From positions 62,001 through 126,000 of the forward strand of contig NZ_JAJADQ010000010.1 of the NCBI RefSeq assembly GCF_020447315.1: a stretch of 64,000 bases of DNA. Reading direction: 5' to 3'. Numbering within the stretch: position 1 is the stretch's first letter; every line of letters begins with the position of its first letter. This document shows, piece by piece, positions 26,064 to 33,763 of the stretch. The DNA is from Hymenobacter nitidus. Lineage in GTDB: Bacteria > Bacteroidota > Bacteroidia > Cytophagales > Hymenobacteraceae. The notes below the pieces were generated by a model. That model was not told where the DNA came from and did no database searches. It worked only from the letters and a program-made list of their open reading frames with translations. The position numbers were made by a program, and so were the translations under genes.

Positions 26064-28568
26064 TTACCAGGCTTTTACAATCTTCTGGCCCCGCACCGGC
26101 TCGAACTCAATCGAGGGGTCTTTGAGGGTGGGCGCATTCACGAAGTGCGTGAACTGCCGGCGCAGCTCGGGGTTTTCGACCACCTCCCGCCACTCGCAGT
26201 GGTAGTTCTGGATGAGCAGGGCCATTTCCGCTTCCAGTTCGGCGCAGATGCCCAGGCTGTCGTTGATGACCACGTTTTTGAGGTAAGCCAGGCCGCCCTC
26301 CAGCTTGTTGAGCCAAGTGGCAGTGCGCATCAGCGGGTCGGCGGTTTTGATGTAGAACATCAGGAACCGGTCGAGGTAGCGCACCAGGGTTTCCTTGTCC
26401 ACGTCGGTGGCCAGCAACTGGGCGTGCTGGGGCTTGGCCCCGCCGTTGCCGCACACGTACAGGTTCCAGCCCTTCTCGGTGGCAATGATGCCGAAGTCCT
26501 TGGCCTGGGCCTCGGCGCACTCCCGCACGCAGCCGCTCACCCCGCTCTTGAGTTTGTGGGGCGAGCGGATGCCCTTGTAGCGGTTCTCGATTTCGATGGC
26601 CAGCGACACGCTGTCGTGCAGGCCAAACCGGCACCAGGTGCTGCCCACGCAGCTTTTCACCGTCCGCAACGACTTGCCGTAAGCGTGCCCGCTCTCGAAG
26701 CCCGCGTTGATGAGCTCTTCCCAGATATCGGGCAGGTCACTCACGTGGGCCCCAAACAGGTCGATGCGCTGCCCGCCGGTAATCTTGGTGTAGAGCCCGT
26801 ACTTCTGGGCCACCCGGCCAATGACCATCAGCTGCTCGGGCGTGACTTCGCCGGCGGCAATGCGGGGCACCACCGAGTAAGAGCCACCCTTCTGGATGTT
26901 GGCCAAATACCGGTCGTTGGTGTCCTGAATGGTGTTCTGCTTGACAATCAAATCATTCCACAAACCCGACAGAATGCTGCCGATGGCGGGCTTGCAGGTC
27001 TCGCACCCGTCGCCCCTACCGAAGTGGTCGAGGGCCGCGTCGTAGGTACGGATGTCATTGATTTTGAGCAGGTCGAACAGCTCCTGCCGGGAGTATTCGA
27101 AATGTTCGCACAGCACGTTTTTGATGTAAGCGCCCTGGGCCAGCAGCGTGCCCTGAATCAGGTCCTTAACCATGGGCACGCAGCCCCCGCAGCCAGTGCC
27201 GGCCTTGTTGCACTTCTTCATGCCCTCCACCGTCGTGATGCCCAGTTCGGTGACGGCCCCGCAGATGGCGCCTTTGGTGACAGCCTCGCAGGAGCACACC
27301 AGGGCCTCGTCGGGCAGGCTCAGCACCCCCGCGCCTTCGGTTGCTTCCCCGCCCCTGGCGCCCAGAATCAGGTCTTCGGGGTGAGGCGGCAGCACGATTT
27401 TGTTGTTGACCGTCTGCAGCAGCAGGTTGTAAGCCTCCGCATCGCCGATGAGCACGCCGCCGAGCAAGTACTTGCCGTCGGGGCTGATGTTGATGCGCTT
27501 GTAGACGCCGCGGTGGGCATCCTCGAACACGATGGAGCGGCTGTGGGGCTCGGCAATGAACGGGTCGCCGAAGCTGGCCACGTCCACGCCGATGAGCTTG
27601 AGCTTGCTGCTCATATCGTAGCCGGTAAAGGCGCGGGCGCCCTGGGTGAGCTGGCTGGCGACTACCTCGGCCATGTCGTAGCCGGGCGCCACCAGGCCGT
27701 AGATCATGCCCCCGTGCAGGGCGCACTCGCCGATGGCAAAGATGCGCGGGTCACTGGTCTGCATTTCATCATTGACCACGATGCCGCCCCGCAACCCCAC
27801 TTCCAGACCGGCCAGCCGGGCCAGCTCGTCGCGGGGCCGGATGCCGGCCGAAATCACCAGCATGTCGACTTCCAGCCGGGAGCCGTCGCCGAAGTGCAGG
27901 GCGTCGATTGTATCCTCGCCGCCGATGCTACTGGTGGCCTTGCTCAGGTGAATCTGCAGACCCAGGGCTTCGAGCTTGGTTTGCAGCATCTGGCTGCCGG
28001 CCGCGTCGATTTGTCGGGGCATGAGGCGGGGCGCAAACTCAATAACGTGGGTTTCGGGCACGCCCAGGTCGAGCAGGGCTTTGGCCGCTTCCAGGCCCAG
28101 CAGCCCCCCGCCCAGCACGGCCCCGCGCTTAGCCGTGGCGGCATAGGCCTTGATTTCCTCCAGATCCTCGATGGTGCGGTAGACCATGACGCCGGCTTTT
28201 TCCACGCCGGGAATGTCGGGCACGAAGGCCGAGGACCCGGTGGCTAATACCAGATAATCGTAGGGCTGCACCAGGCCGCCACGGGAATGCACCGTCCGAT
28301 TGGCCCGGTCAATTTCCTGGACCGGGTCGCCCAGGTGCAGGGTTATAGTATTGTCGTGGTACCACTGCAGGGGCGCCAGCAGCAGGTCGTCGGCCGTCTT
28401 ACCCCCGAAGTACTCGCACAGATGCACCCGGTCGTAGGCCACGCGGGGCTCCTCGCCGAAGACCACCAGTTTGAAGGCCTGGGTTTTGGCGAGAAGCTTC
28501 TCGCAAAACTTGTAGCCCACCATGCCATTGCCAATAACAACGACGGTAGGAAGCGGCTGCAGTACCAT
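26064..28568 (-). CDS. nirB: NADH-dependent nitrite reductase large subunit
   Basis: An 834-residue siroheme enzyme reducing nitrite to ammonium with NAD(P)H. The order is FAD domain (VVVIGNGMVGYKFCEKL), NAD domain (GAVLGGGLLGLEAAKAL), BFD-like 2Fe-2S (CSCEAVTKGAICGAV, CNKAGTGCGGC), ferredoxin-like half domain (GLYTKITGGQRIDLFGAH) and the siroheme/4Fe-4S domain with CVGSTWCRFG and SGCVRECAEAQAKDFG. All four cluster cysteines are present. It is the first gene of the minus-strand nitrate operon, with a strong promoter at 28704-28733 and a palindrome upstream. Length is normal for the family. Confidence 0.97.
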   Translation of the reverse strand: MVLQPLPTVVVIGNGMVGYKFCEKLLAKTQAFKLVVFGEEPRVAYDRVHLCEYFGGKTADDLLLAPLQWYHDNTITLHLGDPVQEIDRANRTVHSRGGLVQPYDYLVLATGSSAFVPDIPGVEKAGVMVYRTIEDLEEIKAYAATAKRGAVLGGGLLGLEAAKALLDLGVPETHVIEFAPRLMPRQIDAAGSQMLQTKLEALGLQIHLSKATSSIGGEDTIDALHFGDGSRLEVDMLVISAGIRPRDELARLAGLEVGLRGGIVVNDEMQTSDPRIFAIGECALHGGMIYGLVAPGYDMAEVVASQLTQGARAFTGYDMSSKLKLIGVDVASFGDPFIAEPHSRSIVFEDAHRGVYKRINISPDGKYLLGGVLIGDAEAYNLLLQTVNNKIVLPPHPEDLILGARGGEATEGAGVLSLPDEALVCSCEAVTKGAICGAVTELGITTVEGMKKCNKAGTGCGGCVPMVKDLIQGTLLAQGAYIKNVLCEHFEYSRQELFDLLKINDIRTYDAALDHFGRGDGCETCKPAIGSILSGLWNDLIVKQNTIQDTNDRYLANIQKGGSYSVVPRIAAGEVTPEQLMVIGRVAQKYGLYTKITGGQRIDLFGAHVSDLPDIWEELINAGFESGHAYGKSLRTVKSCVGSTWCRFGLHDSVSLAIEIENRYKGIRSPHKLKSGVSGCVRECAEAQAKDFGIIATEKGWNLYVCGNGGAKPQHAQLLATDVDKETLVRYLDRFLMFYIKTADPLMRTATWLNKLEGGLAYLKNVVINDSLGICAELEAEMALLIQNYHCEWREVVENPELRRQFTHFVNAPTLKDPSIEFEPVRGQKIVKAW

Positions 28569-28703
28569 ATGCCTAAGGATTAGGACGACAAAAAGAGACG
28601 GGGCTTAAGAGTGGGTGGGATGGGTAGAGCGGAGCGGCTACTTCATGAAGGGAATGAAAACATGGACCCTTCAAAATTTATAGTGGTTTTACTTTCATTT
28701 CTA

Positions 28704-28733
28704 CAAGTATAGGCAATCACACCTTATACACAA
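28704..28733 (-). promoter_or_regulatory. Promoter of the nitrate operon
   Basis: On the minus strand TTG (28733-28731) is followed after exactly 19 nt by TATACTTG (28711-28704), one mismatch from TAnnTTTG. Spacing and sequence fit the Bacteroidota -33/-7 promoter. Transcription should start near 28697, giving a leader of about 130 nt before nirB. The surroundings are strongly AT-rich. Confidence 0.65.
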
Positions 28734-28770
28734 AGGTCATTTCCCATATTTCATGTATAATTTAAATAAA

Positions 28771-28791
28771 TACCCCTTTATTAAATGGGTA
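28771..28791. promoter_or_regulatory. 21-bp palindrome, candidate operator of the nitrate operon
   Basis: The site starts TACCC and ends GGGTA, with TTTATTAAA in the centre; 9 of 10 symmetric pairs match. Its centre lies about 83 bp upstream of the predicted start of the nirB transcript, a distance usual for activators. It does not match the FNR consensus TTGAT-N4-ATCAA. The remainder of 28569-28861 holds no gene. Confidence 0.5.
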
Positions 28792-28861
28792 GTATTTTAT
28801 AAATGCACAATTTCGTTTTAGCCCATTCCTAGTATAAAGCTGGCTTAACCAGACATAGCAA

Positions 28862-28891
28862 GGCCCCCCTGAAACGCTGTTCAGCGGGGCC
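28862..28891. terminator. GC-rich hairpin after the ADP-ribosylglycohydrolase gene
   Basis: Arms 28862-28873 and 28880-28891 pair at 11 of 12 positions around a 6-nt loop. There is no T-run on either side, so termination would be weak or factor-dependent. It lies 30 bases beyond the stop of the minus-strand gene. Confidence 0.45.
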
Positions 28892-28921
28892 TCTCCAGGT
28901 CAGAATTCGAGTCGTATCTTC

Positions 28922-29863
28922 CTAAAATAACAGCCGGTCGGCCAAAGCCTCTATTTCGGCCCGTTGCACCAGCACCTGCCGCCAATCGGCCGGAATCTGC
29001 TCTACTCCATAATACAGCCCAGCCAGGCCACCCGCCACGGCCCCGGTGGTATCAGTATCGTCGCCCAGGTTGACGGCTGTCAGCACTGTATCGGCGTACG
29101 ATTCTCCGCGCAGCAAGCACCACAGCGCGGCTTCCAGGGTGTGCACCACGTAGCCCGAAGATTGAATATCCGCTTCCGGAACCAGGGCCAGCTGCTCGTC
29201 CAGCACCCGGGCGTAGCGGTCCACTTCCTTTGCTAGTTTGGGCAACAGGCCCGCGGCCACCTCGCGCCGTAGCCGCTGGTGCGCCTGCGCCGGCGTTTGG
29301 CCCTGCAGCAGGCCCCAAGCCATTTCCAGGTAGAGGTAGCAGCCCAGCGTGGAGCGGTAGTGGCCGTGGGTAAGGCTGCACACCCGGTGCGTGAGGCGCT
29401 GCCGCTCGGCCCCGTCGGCCCGCTGCCAAAGCGGGTGAAACACCAGGGGAAGAATCCGCATCAGGGCGCCGTTGCCGTTGTCGTATTCCCGGGTGCCGCC
29501 GGCTTTTTCGGGGGCCGTACCATCCCGCAGCCGACTTATAGCCTCGCGCGTGGCAATGCCTACGTCGAACACCTGGCCGTGGGGCGTCCAGTAGCCCGCG
29601 TCCAGCCAGTTCCTAAAGCGGCGGCTCAGATCCTGCACGTCGATGGCGTAGGCCCCAACGTACGTTAAGGAGGCAGCCAGGCAAAACGTCAGGGAGGAAT
29701 CATCCGACCAGGTCCCGGCGGGCTGATGGTGGGTGCCATATTCGCGCATGCTCACCACGGGGTCAAGGTGGCGCCGGGCCCGGCTTTCAAACTCAACCGG
29801 TACGCCCAGCGCATCGGCTACGGCCAGGCCCAGCAAGGCCCCACGGCATTTATCTGCATTCAT
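28922..29863 (-). CDS. ADP-ribosylglycohydrolase family protein
   Basis: A 313-residue all-helical hydrolase of the DraG/ARH type, which cleaves ADP-ribose from modified proteins or related molecules using two metal ions. The metal-binding positions are visible: GALLGLAVADALG at the start, TWSDDSSLTFCLAASL, and NLGDDTDTTGAVAGGLAGLYYG near the end. The ATG at 29863 (29866 is equally possible) is preferred over 29959, since residues before it are not conserved. DraG itself regulates nitrogenase, but that is not evidence for such a role here; the nitrate operon next to it reads in the same direction but has its own promoter. Confidence 0.9.
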   Translation of the reverse strand: MNADKCRGALLGLAVADALGVPVEFESRARRHLDPVVSMREYGTHHQPAGTWSDDSSLTFCLAASLTYVGAYAIDVQDLSRRFRNWLDAGYWTPHGQVFDVGIATREAISRLRDGTAPEKAGGTREYDNGNGALMRILPLVFHPLWQRADGAERQRLTHRVCSLTHGHYRSTLGCYLYLEMAWGLLQGQTPAQAHQRLRREVAAGLLPKLAKEVDRYARVLDEQLALVPEADIQSSGYVVHTLEAALWCLLRGESYADTVLTAVNLGDDTDTTGAVAGGLAGLYYGVEQIPADWRQVLVQRAEIEALADRLLF

Positions 29864-29976
29864 CATCTCGGCTATTTTACCCGTAAAGTAGAGGGATTCT
29901 TTTGCAACGAAGGTCCACTTCCTGCAACCACATGATTGTGTAGGGCAGGTGGCGGCCAACTCCGTGGCCCGTGGCT

Positions 29977-29984
29977 TACCTTTG
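29977..29984 (+). promoter_or_regulatory. -7 element (TAccTTTG) four bases before a start codon
   Basis: A perfect TAnnTTTG match ending 4 bases before the ATG at 29989. If functional, transcription would begin at or inside the start codon, giving a leaderless or nearly leaderless mRNA. No TTG at the -33 distance. Confidence 0.45.
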
Positions 29985-29988
29985 CGCC

Positions 29989-30297
29989 ATGAACGACGCT
30001 GCGCCCCTCTCCGCCTCCAAAAAGTGCCCCCATTGCGGCTTCTGGTCGCCCTGGCAGCAGAAGTCGGACGACACCTGCCAGCGGTGCGGGCAGCTACTGG
30101 ACCCGGTGCGCAACCGCAGTGAGCAGGTGCGGGAGCAGGAGGCCAACGAGCCCCTGCCCCAGTTCATGATGATTGAGATTAAGCCCGAAGACAAGGGCCT
30201 GGTGCGGTTTGCCAAGCAGATTATCCGGAGTGGACAGCTGGCTTTTGCCGCCACCGTTTCCTTTATTCTGTGGTTTCTGACCCTGGCCGCGGGCTAA
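29989..30297 (+). CDS. Small zinc-ribbon membrane protein
   Basis: A 102-residue protein. CPHCGFWSPW and CQRCGQLLDP form a zinc ribbon, followed by an acidic linker and one C-terminal membrane helix (LAFAATVSFILWFLTLAAG). The ATG at 29989 is preferred over an in-frame GTG at 29971, which lies inside the likely -7 element. Its TAA is directly followed by the ATG of the next gene, so the two are coupled. Function unknown. Confidence 0.75.
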   Translation: MNDAAPLSASKKCPHCGFWSPWQQKSDDTCQRCGQLLDPVRNRSEQVREQEANEPLPQFMMIEIKPEDKGLVRFAKQIIRSGQLAFAATVSFILWFLTLAAG

Positions 30298-30666
30298 ATG
30301 AGCTGGCCCCGGGAGTTCCGCCGCCCGGCCTTCTGGCTGCCGCTGCTCACCTATTTGCTCTACCAGCTCAACGCCCGCCTCTGGCACCGGCCCCTGCCCA
30401 CGCTGGTCACGGCCTACCTCTCCGACCTGCTGGCCATGCCCGTCATTCTGACCCTGGCTTTGGTGGTGCAGCGGCGCTGGGTGCAGCACCGGGCCGACTT
30501 CCGGCTGCCCGACTCCTGGCTGCTGGGCGCCTGGCTCTACGTATCGGTGTGGTTTGAGCTGGTGATGCCCCGGCTGTCGGGCGGCTTCGTGAGCGACGTG
30601 CTCGACGCAGTGGCCTACGGCCTGGGGACGCTGTTTTTCCGGCAGTTTCTCAACCGCTCGGCCTAG
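30298..30666 (+). CDS. Small integral membrane protein
   Basis: A 122-residue hydrophobic protein with about three or four membrane helices (FWLPLLTYLLYQL, LLAMPVILTLALVV, LLGAWLYVSVWFELVMP, AYGLGTLFFRQFL). The final FFRQFLNR is basic. The start ATG touches the stop of the zinc-ribbon gene with no gap, so both are probably translated together. I do not recognise a characterised family. Confidence 0.7.
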   Translation: MSWPREFRRPAFWLPLLTYLLYQLNARLWHRPLPTLVTAYLSDLLAMPVILTLALVVQRRWVQHRADFRLPDSWLLGAWLYVSVWFELVMPRLSGGFVSDVLDAVAYGLGTLFFRQFLNRSA

Positions 30667-30763
30667 CCCGGCCCAACCTTCGGCGGCCCGGTGCTCGTAC
30701 ACCCTGGCTTGGGCCGGGCGCCGCAGGAGTGCCCGGTCAAGGTTGCGTACTTAATTCAAGGGC

Positions 30764-31591
30764 ATGTTATCCGATCTGCAGCGCGTACTGAACACCTACT
30801 GGCAACAGTTTTTATACATCTCTCCCAAGCTTCTTATTGCCTTTATCGTCCTGGTGCTGGCCATTTTTGTCGCCAACCACCTGAGCAGCCTGCTCGGCAG
30901 CAAGCTGCGGGCCAAGTCGCACGACCCGCTGATGGCCGAATTCCTGACGCGCTTCAGCAAGTGGGCCCTGATTCTGGCCGGCCTGGTGCTGGCCATGGAA
31001 GTCGTGGGGCTCTACGCTTTGGTAGGTGGCTTGGTGGCCGGCGCGGGTCTGTCGGCCTTTATCGTGGGCTTTGCCCTCAAGGACATTGCCGAGAACTTCC
31101 TGGCCGGCGTGGTGCTGGCCTTCAACCGCCCGTTCCGCATTCACGACACGGTGCAGATCAAGGACCTAGTGGGCAAGGTGGAAGATCTGAGCCTGCGCGT
31201 GACGCTAATCAAGACCTTTGACGGCAAGCACATCTTTCTGCCCAACGCCATGGTGCTGCGCGAGCCCCTCATCAACTTCACCCGTGACGGCTACATCCGC
31301 CAGGATTTTCTGGTGACCGTGGACCTGGGCGAGCAGGGCGACTCCCAGCAGGCCACCGCCCTGTTGCTCAACTACCTGAAGGCCAATAAGGGTGTGGAAG
31401 TCAGGGAGCCGCACACGCCCTACGTTATCCTGGAAAAAGCCAGTGCCAACACGGCCGACCTGCGCGCCTATTTCTGGACTTTTTCCGAGGACTACCGCCG
31501 GGGCACGCTCGAGCTGAAAAGTGAGCTGATGCGCGACGTGAGGGCGCGCCTCTCCGACCAGGGCTACGCCGTGCAGAACGTGGCGCAATAG
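30764..31591 (+). CDS. Small-conductance mechanosensitive channel (MscS family)
   Basis: A 275-residue channel of near-minimal MscS size with three N-terminal membrane helices. The pore helix GLSAFIVGFALKDIAENFL, the beta-domain entry RPFRIHDTVQIKDLVGKVE and the conserved FLPNAMVLREPLINFTR are diagnostic. It opens under membrane tension to release solutes after hypo-osmotic shock. It is followed by a ClC protein and, further on, a cation/proton antiporter and a diadenylate-cyclase protein, an ion and osmotic neighbourhood. Confidence 0.95.
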   Translation: MLSDLQRVLNTYWQQFLYISPKLLIAFIVLVLAIFVANHLSSLLGSKLRAKSHDPLMAEFLTRFSKWALILAGLVLAMEVVGLYALVGGLVAGAGLSAFIVGFALKDIAENFLAGVVLAFNRPFRIHDTVQIKDLVGKVEDLSLRVTLIKTFDGKHIFLPNAMVLREPLINFTRDGYIRQDFLVTVDLGEQGDSQQATALLLNYLKANKGVEVREPHTPYVILEKASANTADLRAYFWTFSEDYRRGTLELKSELMRDVRARLSDQGYAVQNVAQ

Positions 31592-31702
31592 TTTTTTTCG
31601 GGTTTGCGGGCCTGGCCATACCCGTTTTTCGCTATCATGCGTTGAGGTAACCTAGTCGAGCTGCGGCATGCTCGCGCCATTTGCTTTCCGCCCTTTCTGC
31701 CG

Positions 31703-33481
31703 ATGCCTAAAACGCTTCTACACCGAACGCTTAGCCCCCTGCTGCTGTGGCGCTTACGCCACGTCAACGACCGGGTCTACCTGATTTTGGTGAGCGTGCT
31801 GGTGGGCGGCCTGGCCGGCTTGGCGGCGGTGCTGCTGAAAACCTCGGTGCAGAAAGCCCAGGAGCTGCTTTATTCCTGGGTACCCGAGCAGGACCGGGTG
31901 TTTGCTCTGTTTCTCTACCCCATTATTGGCATTGGCCTCACAGTGCTCTTCACGCGCTACGTGCTGGGCGGCACCCTGAGCCGGGGCATTGGCCCCATCA
32001 TCTACAACATCGCCCGGCAGGGCAGCATCGTGCCCCGCAGCAAGCTGTACTCCCAGCTCGTTACGTCCTTTCTGACCGTGACCTTCGGCGGCTCGGCTGG
32101 TCTGGAAGCCCCGATTTCGGTGACGGGCTCAGCTTTGGGTTCCAACCTGGGCCGGATTCTTCGCGTGGGCCGGCGCGAGCGGCGCCTGCTGGTAGGCTGT
32201 GGCGCGGCGGCGGGCGTGGCGGCCATTTTCAACAGCCCCATTGCCGGCGTGCTGTTTGCCGTCGAGGTAATTCTGTCGGAGCTGTCGGCGCCGTTTTTTA
32301 TTCCCCTGCTCATTTCCTCGGCCACGGCTACGGTGGTGTCCAAGTCCCTGTACGCGGGCCAGCCCTTCGTACTGATTACCACCACCTGGCCGGTGCAGGC
32401 CATTCCCTTCTACCTCGTGCTGGGGCTAATGGCCGCGCTGCTGTCGGTCTACATGATTCGGGTGTACTTTTTGGCCGACAAGTACTTCGAGCGCAAGAAG
32501 GGCACAACCAGCAAGGTGCTGCTGGGCGGGCTGGCCCTGGGCATAATGGTGTTCATCTTCCCGCCGCTCTATGGCGAGGGCTACAACATCGTGCAGCTGC
32601 TGCTGGGCGGACAGCCCGAACGCCTCACCGATGGCTCCGTCTTCTCAGTCTACCGCGACGAAAACGTGTGGACGCTACTGCTTGTGGCCGTGGCCAGTAT
32701 GCTGCTCAAAGTGTTTGCCACCTGCATCACGGTAGGCTCGGGCGGCAACGGAGGCATGTTCGGCTCCTCGCTGTTTGCCGGGGCGCTGGTGGGCTTCGTC
32801 ACGGCCCGCCTGATTAATCTGAGCGGCCTCTACCCCATTTCCGAGGTCCACTTCATCGTGCTGGGCATGGCTGGCACCCTGGCCGGCGTTATTCATGCCC
32901 CGCTCACCGCCATCTTCCTCATTGCCGAAATCACCGGCGGCTATGCCCTGTTTGTGCCCCTGATGGTGGTCTGCTCCAGCTCCTACCTGATTACGCGCTA
33001 CTTTGAGCCCTACTCGGTCTATACGCGCAAGCTCGTGACCCGGGGCGTGTACATGCACGCCGACCGTGACCGAAGCCTGCTGGCCCAGCTCGACCCAATG
33101 TCGCTGGTCAGCAACGATTTCGTGGCCGTAAGTCCCGACAGTACGCTGGGCGAGCTGGTGATGGTGTTTCGCCACGCCTCGCGCAACCTGTTTCCGGTGG
33201 TGGAGGCCGACGGGCGCCTGGTCGGCATCGTGGCCCTGGATACCATGCGCGACGCGCTCTTCGACGACGCGCACTACAACACGACCCGGGTGCGCGACCT
33301 GATGACCCAGCCCCCGGCCACCGTCAACCCCGACGACACGATGCTCGACATCCTGCGCTGCATGGAGCAGCTCGACGCCTGGGCCCTGCCCGTGGTCAGC
33401 AACGGCCGCTACGCTGGCTTTATCCTCAAAGCGGCCATTCTGGCCAGCTACCGCCGCCAGCTGCTGAAAGAAACGGAGTGA
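31703..33481 (+). CDS. ClC-type chloride channel or transporter with CBS domain pair
   Basis: A 592-residue protein: a ClC membrane domain (about residues 15-430) and two C-terminal CBS domains (ending VGIVALDTMRDALF and YAGFILKAAILASY). Selectivity motifs align but differ from the classical forms: RGIGPII in place of GSGIP, GLEAP in place of GREGP with the gating Glu kept, and GGMFGSSLF in place of GGxFxPSL. The retained Glu suggests proton coupling or gating. CBS pairs commonly bind adenine nucleotides. It may move chloride or another small anion. Confidence 0.92.
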   Translation: MPKTLLHRTLSPLLLWRLRHVNDRVYLILVSVLVGGLAGLAAVLLKTSVQKAQELLYSWVPEQDRVFALFLYPIIGIGLTVLFTRYVLGGTLSRGIGPIIYNIARQGSIVPRSKLYSQLVTSFLTVTFGGSAGLEAPISVTGSALGSNLGRILRVGRRERRLLVGCGAAAGVAAIFNSPIAGVLFAVEVILSELSAPFFIPLLISSATATVVSKSLYAGQPFVLITTTWPVQAIPFYLVLGLMAALLSVYMIRVYFLADKYFERKKGTTSKVLLGGLALGIMVFIFPPLYGEGYNIVQLLLGGQPERLTDGSVFSVYRDENVWTLLLVAVASMLLKVFATCITVGSGGNGGMFGSSLFAGALVGFVTARLINLSGLYPISEVHFIVLGMAGTLAGVIHAPLTAIFLIAEITGGYALFVPLMVVCSSSYLITRYFEPYSVYTRKLVTRGVYMHADRDRSLLAQLDPMSLVSNDFVAVSPDSTLGELVMVFRHASRNLFPVVEADGRLVGIVALDTMRDALFDDAHYNTTRVRDLMTQPPATVNPDDTMLDILRCMEQLDAWALPVVSNGRYAGFILKAAILASYRRQLLKETE

Positions 33482-33509
33482 TTGAGGTGCTCGGGGGCTG
33501 ATGTGTTTT

Positions 33510-33741
33510 GAATGTGCTAAATGTGAGTGAATGTGGGTGAATGTGTCCTTGCGAGGCACGAAGCAATCCGTCCGCTGCGAAGCGCCGAGCCTTCTAATGT
33601 AAAAAGCCCCTTACTACTGTGTGTAATAAGGGGCTTTCTGGTAAGAGGTCAGGTCATACTGCCCAGCGGACGGATTGCTTCGCAAGCTCGCAAGGACACA
33701 TTCACCCACATTCCTCACATTCACTCACATTTAGCACATTC
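33510..33741. repeat. Intergenic long inverted repeat, family B (copy at 33.5 kb)
   Basis: The arms span about 33510-33577 and 33664-33741 and are complementary apart from small indels. The outer part consists of iterated GAATGTG/CACATTC units. The conserved core is TTGCGAGG...GAAGCAATCCGTCCGCTG. Between the arms, 33603-33613 pairs perfectly with 33627-33637 (11 bp), giving an internal terminator-like hairpin. It fills the gap between the convergent ClC and antiporter genes, so it could end transcription from both sides. Confidence 0.85.
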
Positions 33742-33763
33742 CTCACATTTAGCACATTCCCCT

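Noticed and set aside
25995..28247. A 750-codon plus-strand open frame opposite nirB
   Set aside because: Antisense shadow of a firmly identified nirB; no recognisable domain.
28922..29863. DraG-like regulation of nitrogen metabolism by the ADP-ribosylglycohydrolase
   Set aside because: Only the family fold and proximity suggest it; no DraT, nitrogenase or PII gene is in the window and the nitrate operon has its own promoter.
33510..33760. Possible CRISPR array or microsatellite from repeated CACATT-type units
   Set aside because: Units are 8-10 nt, without spacers of constant size, and are mirrored around a hairpin core; they belong to the family-B inverted repeat.
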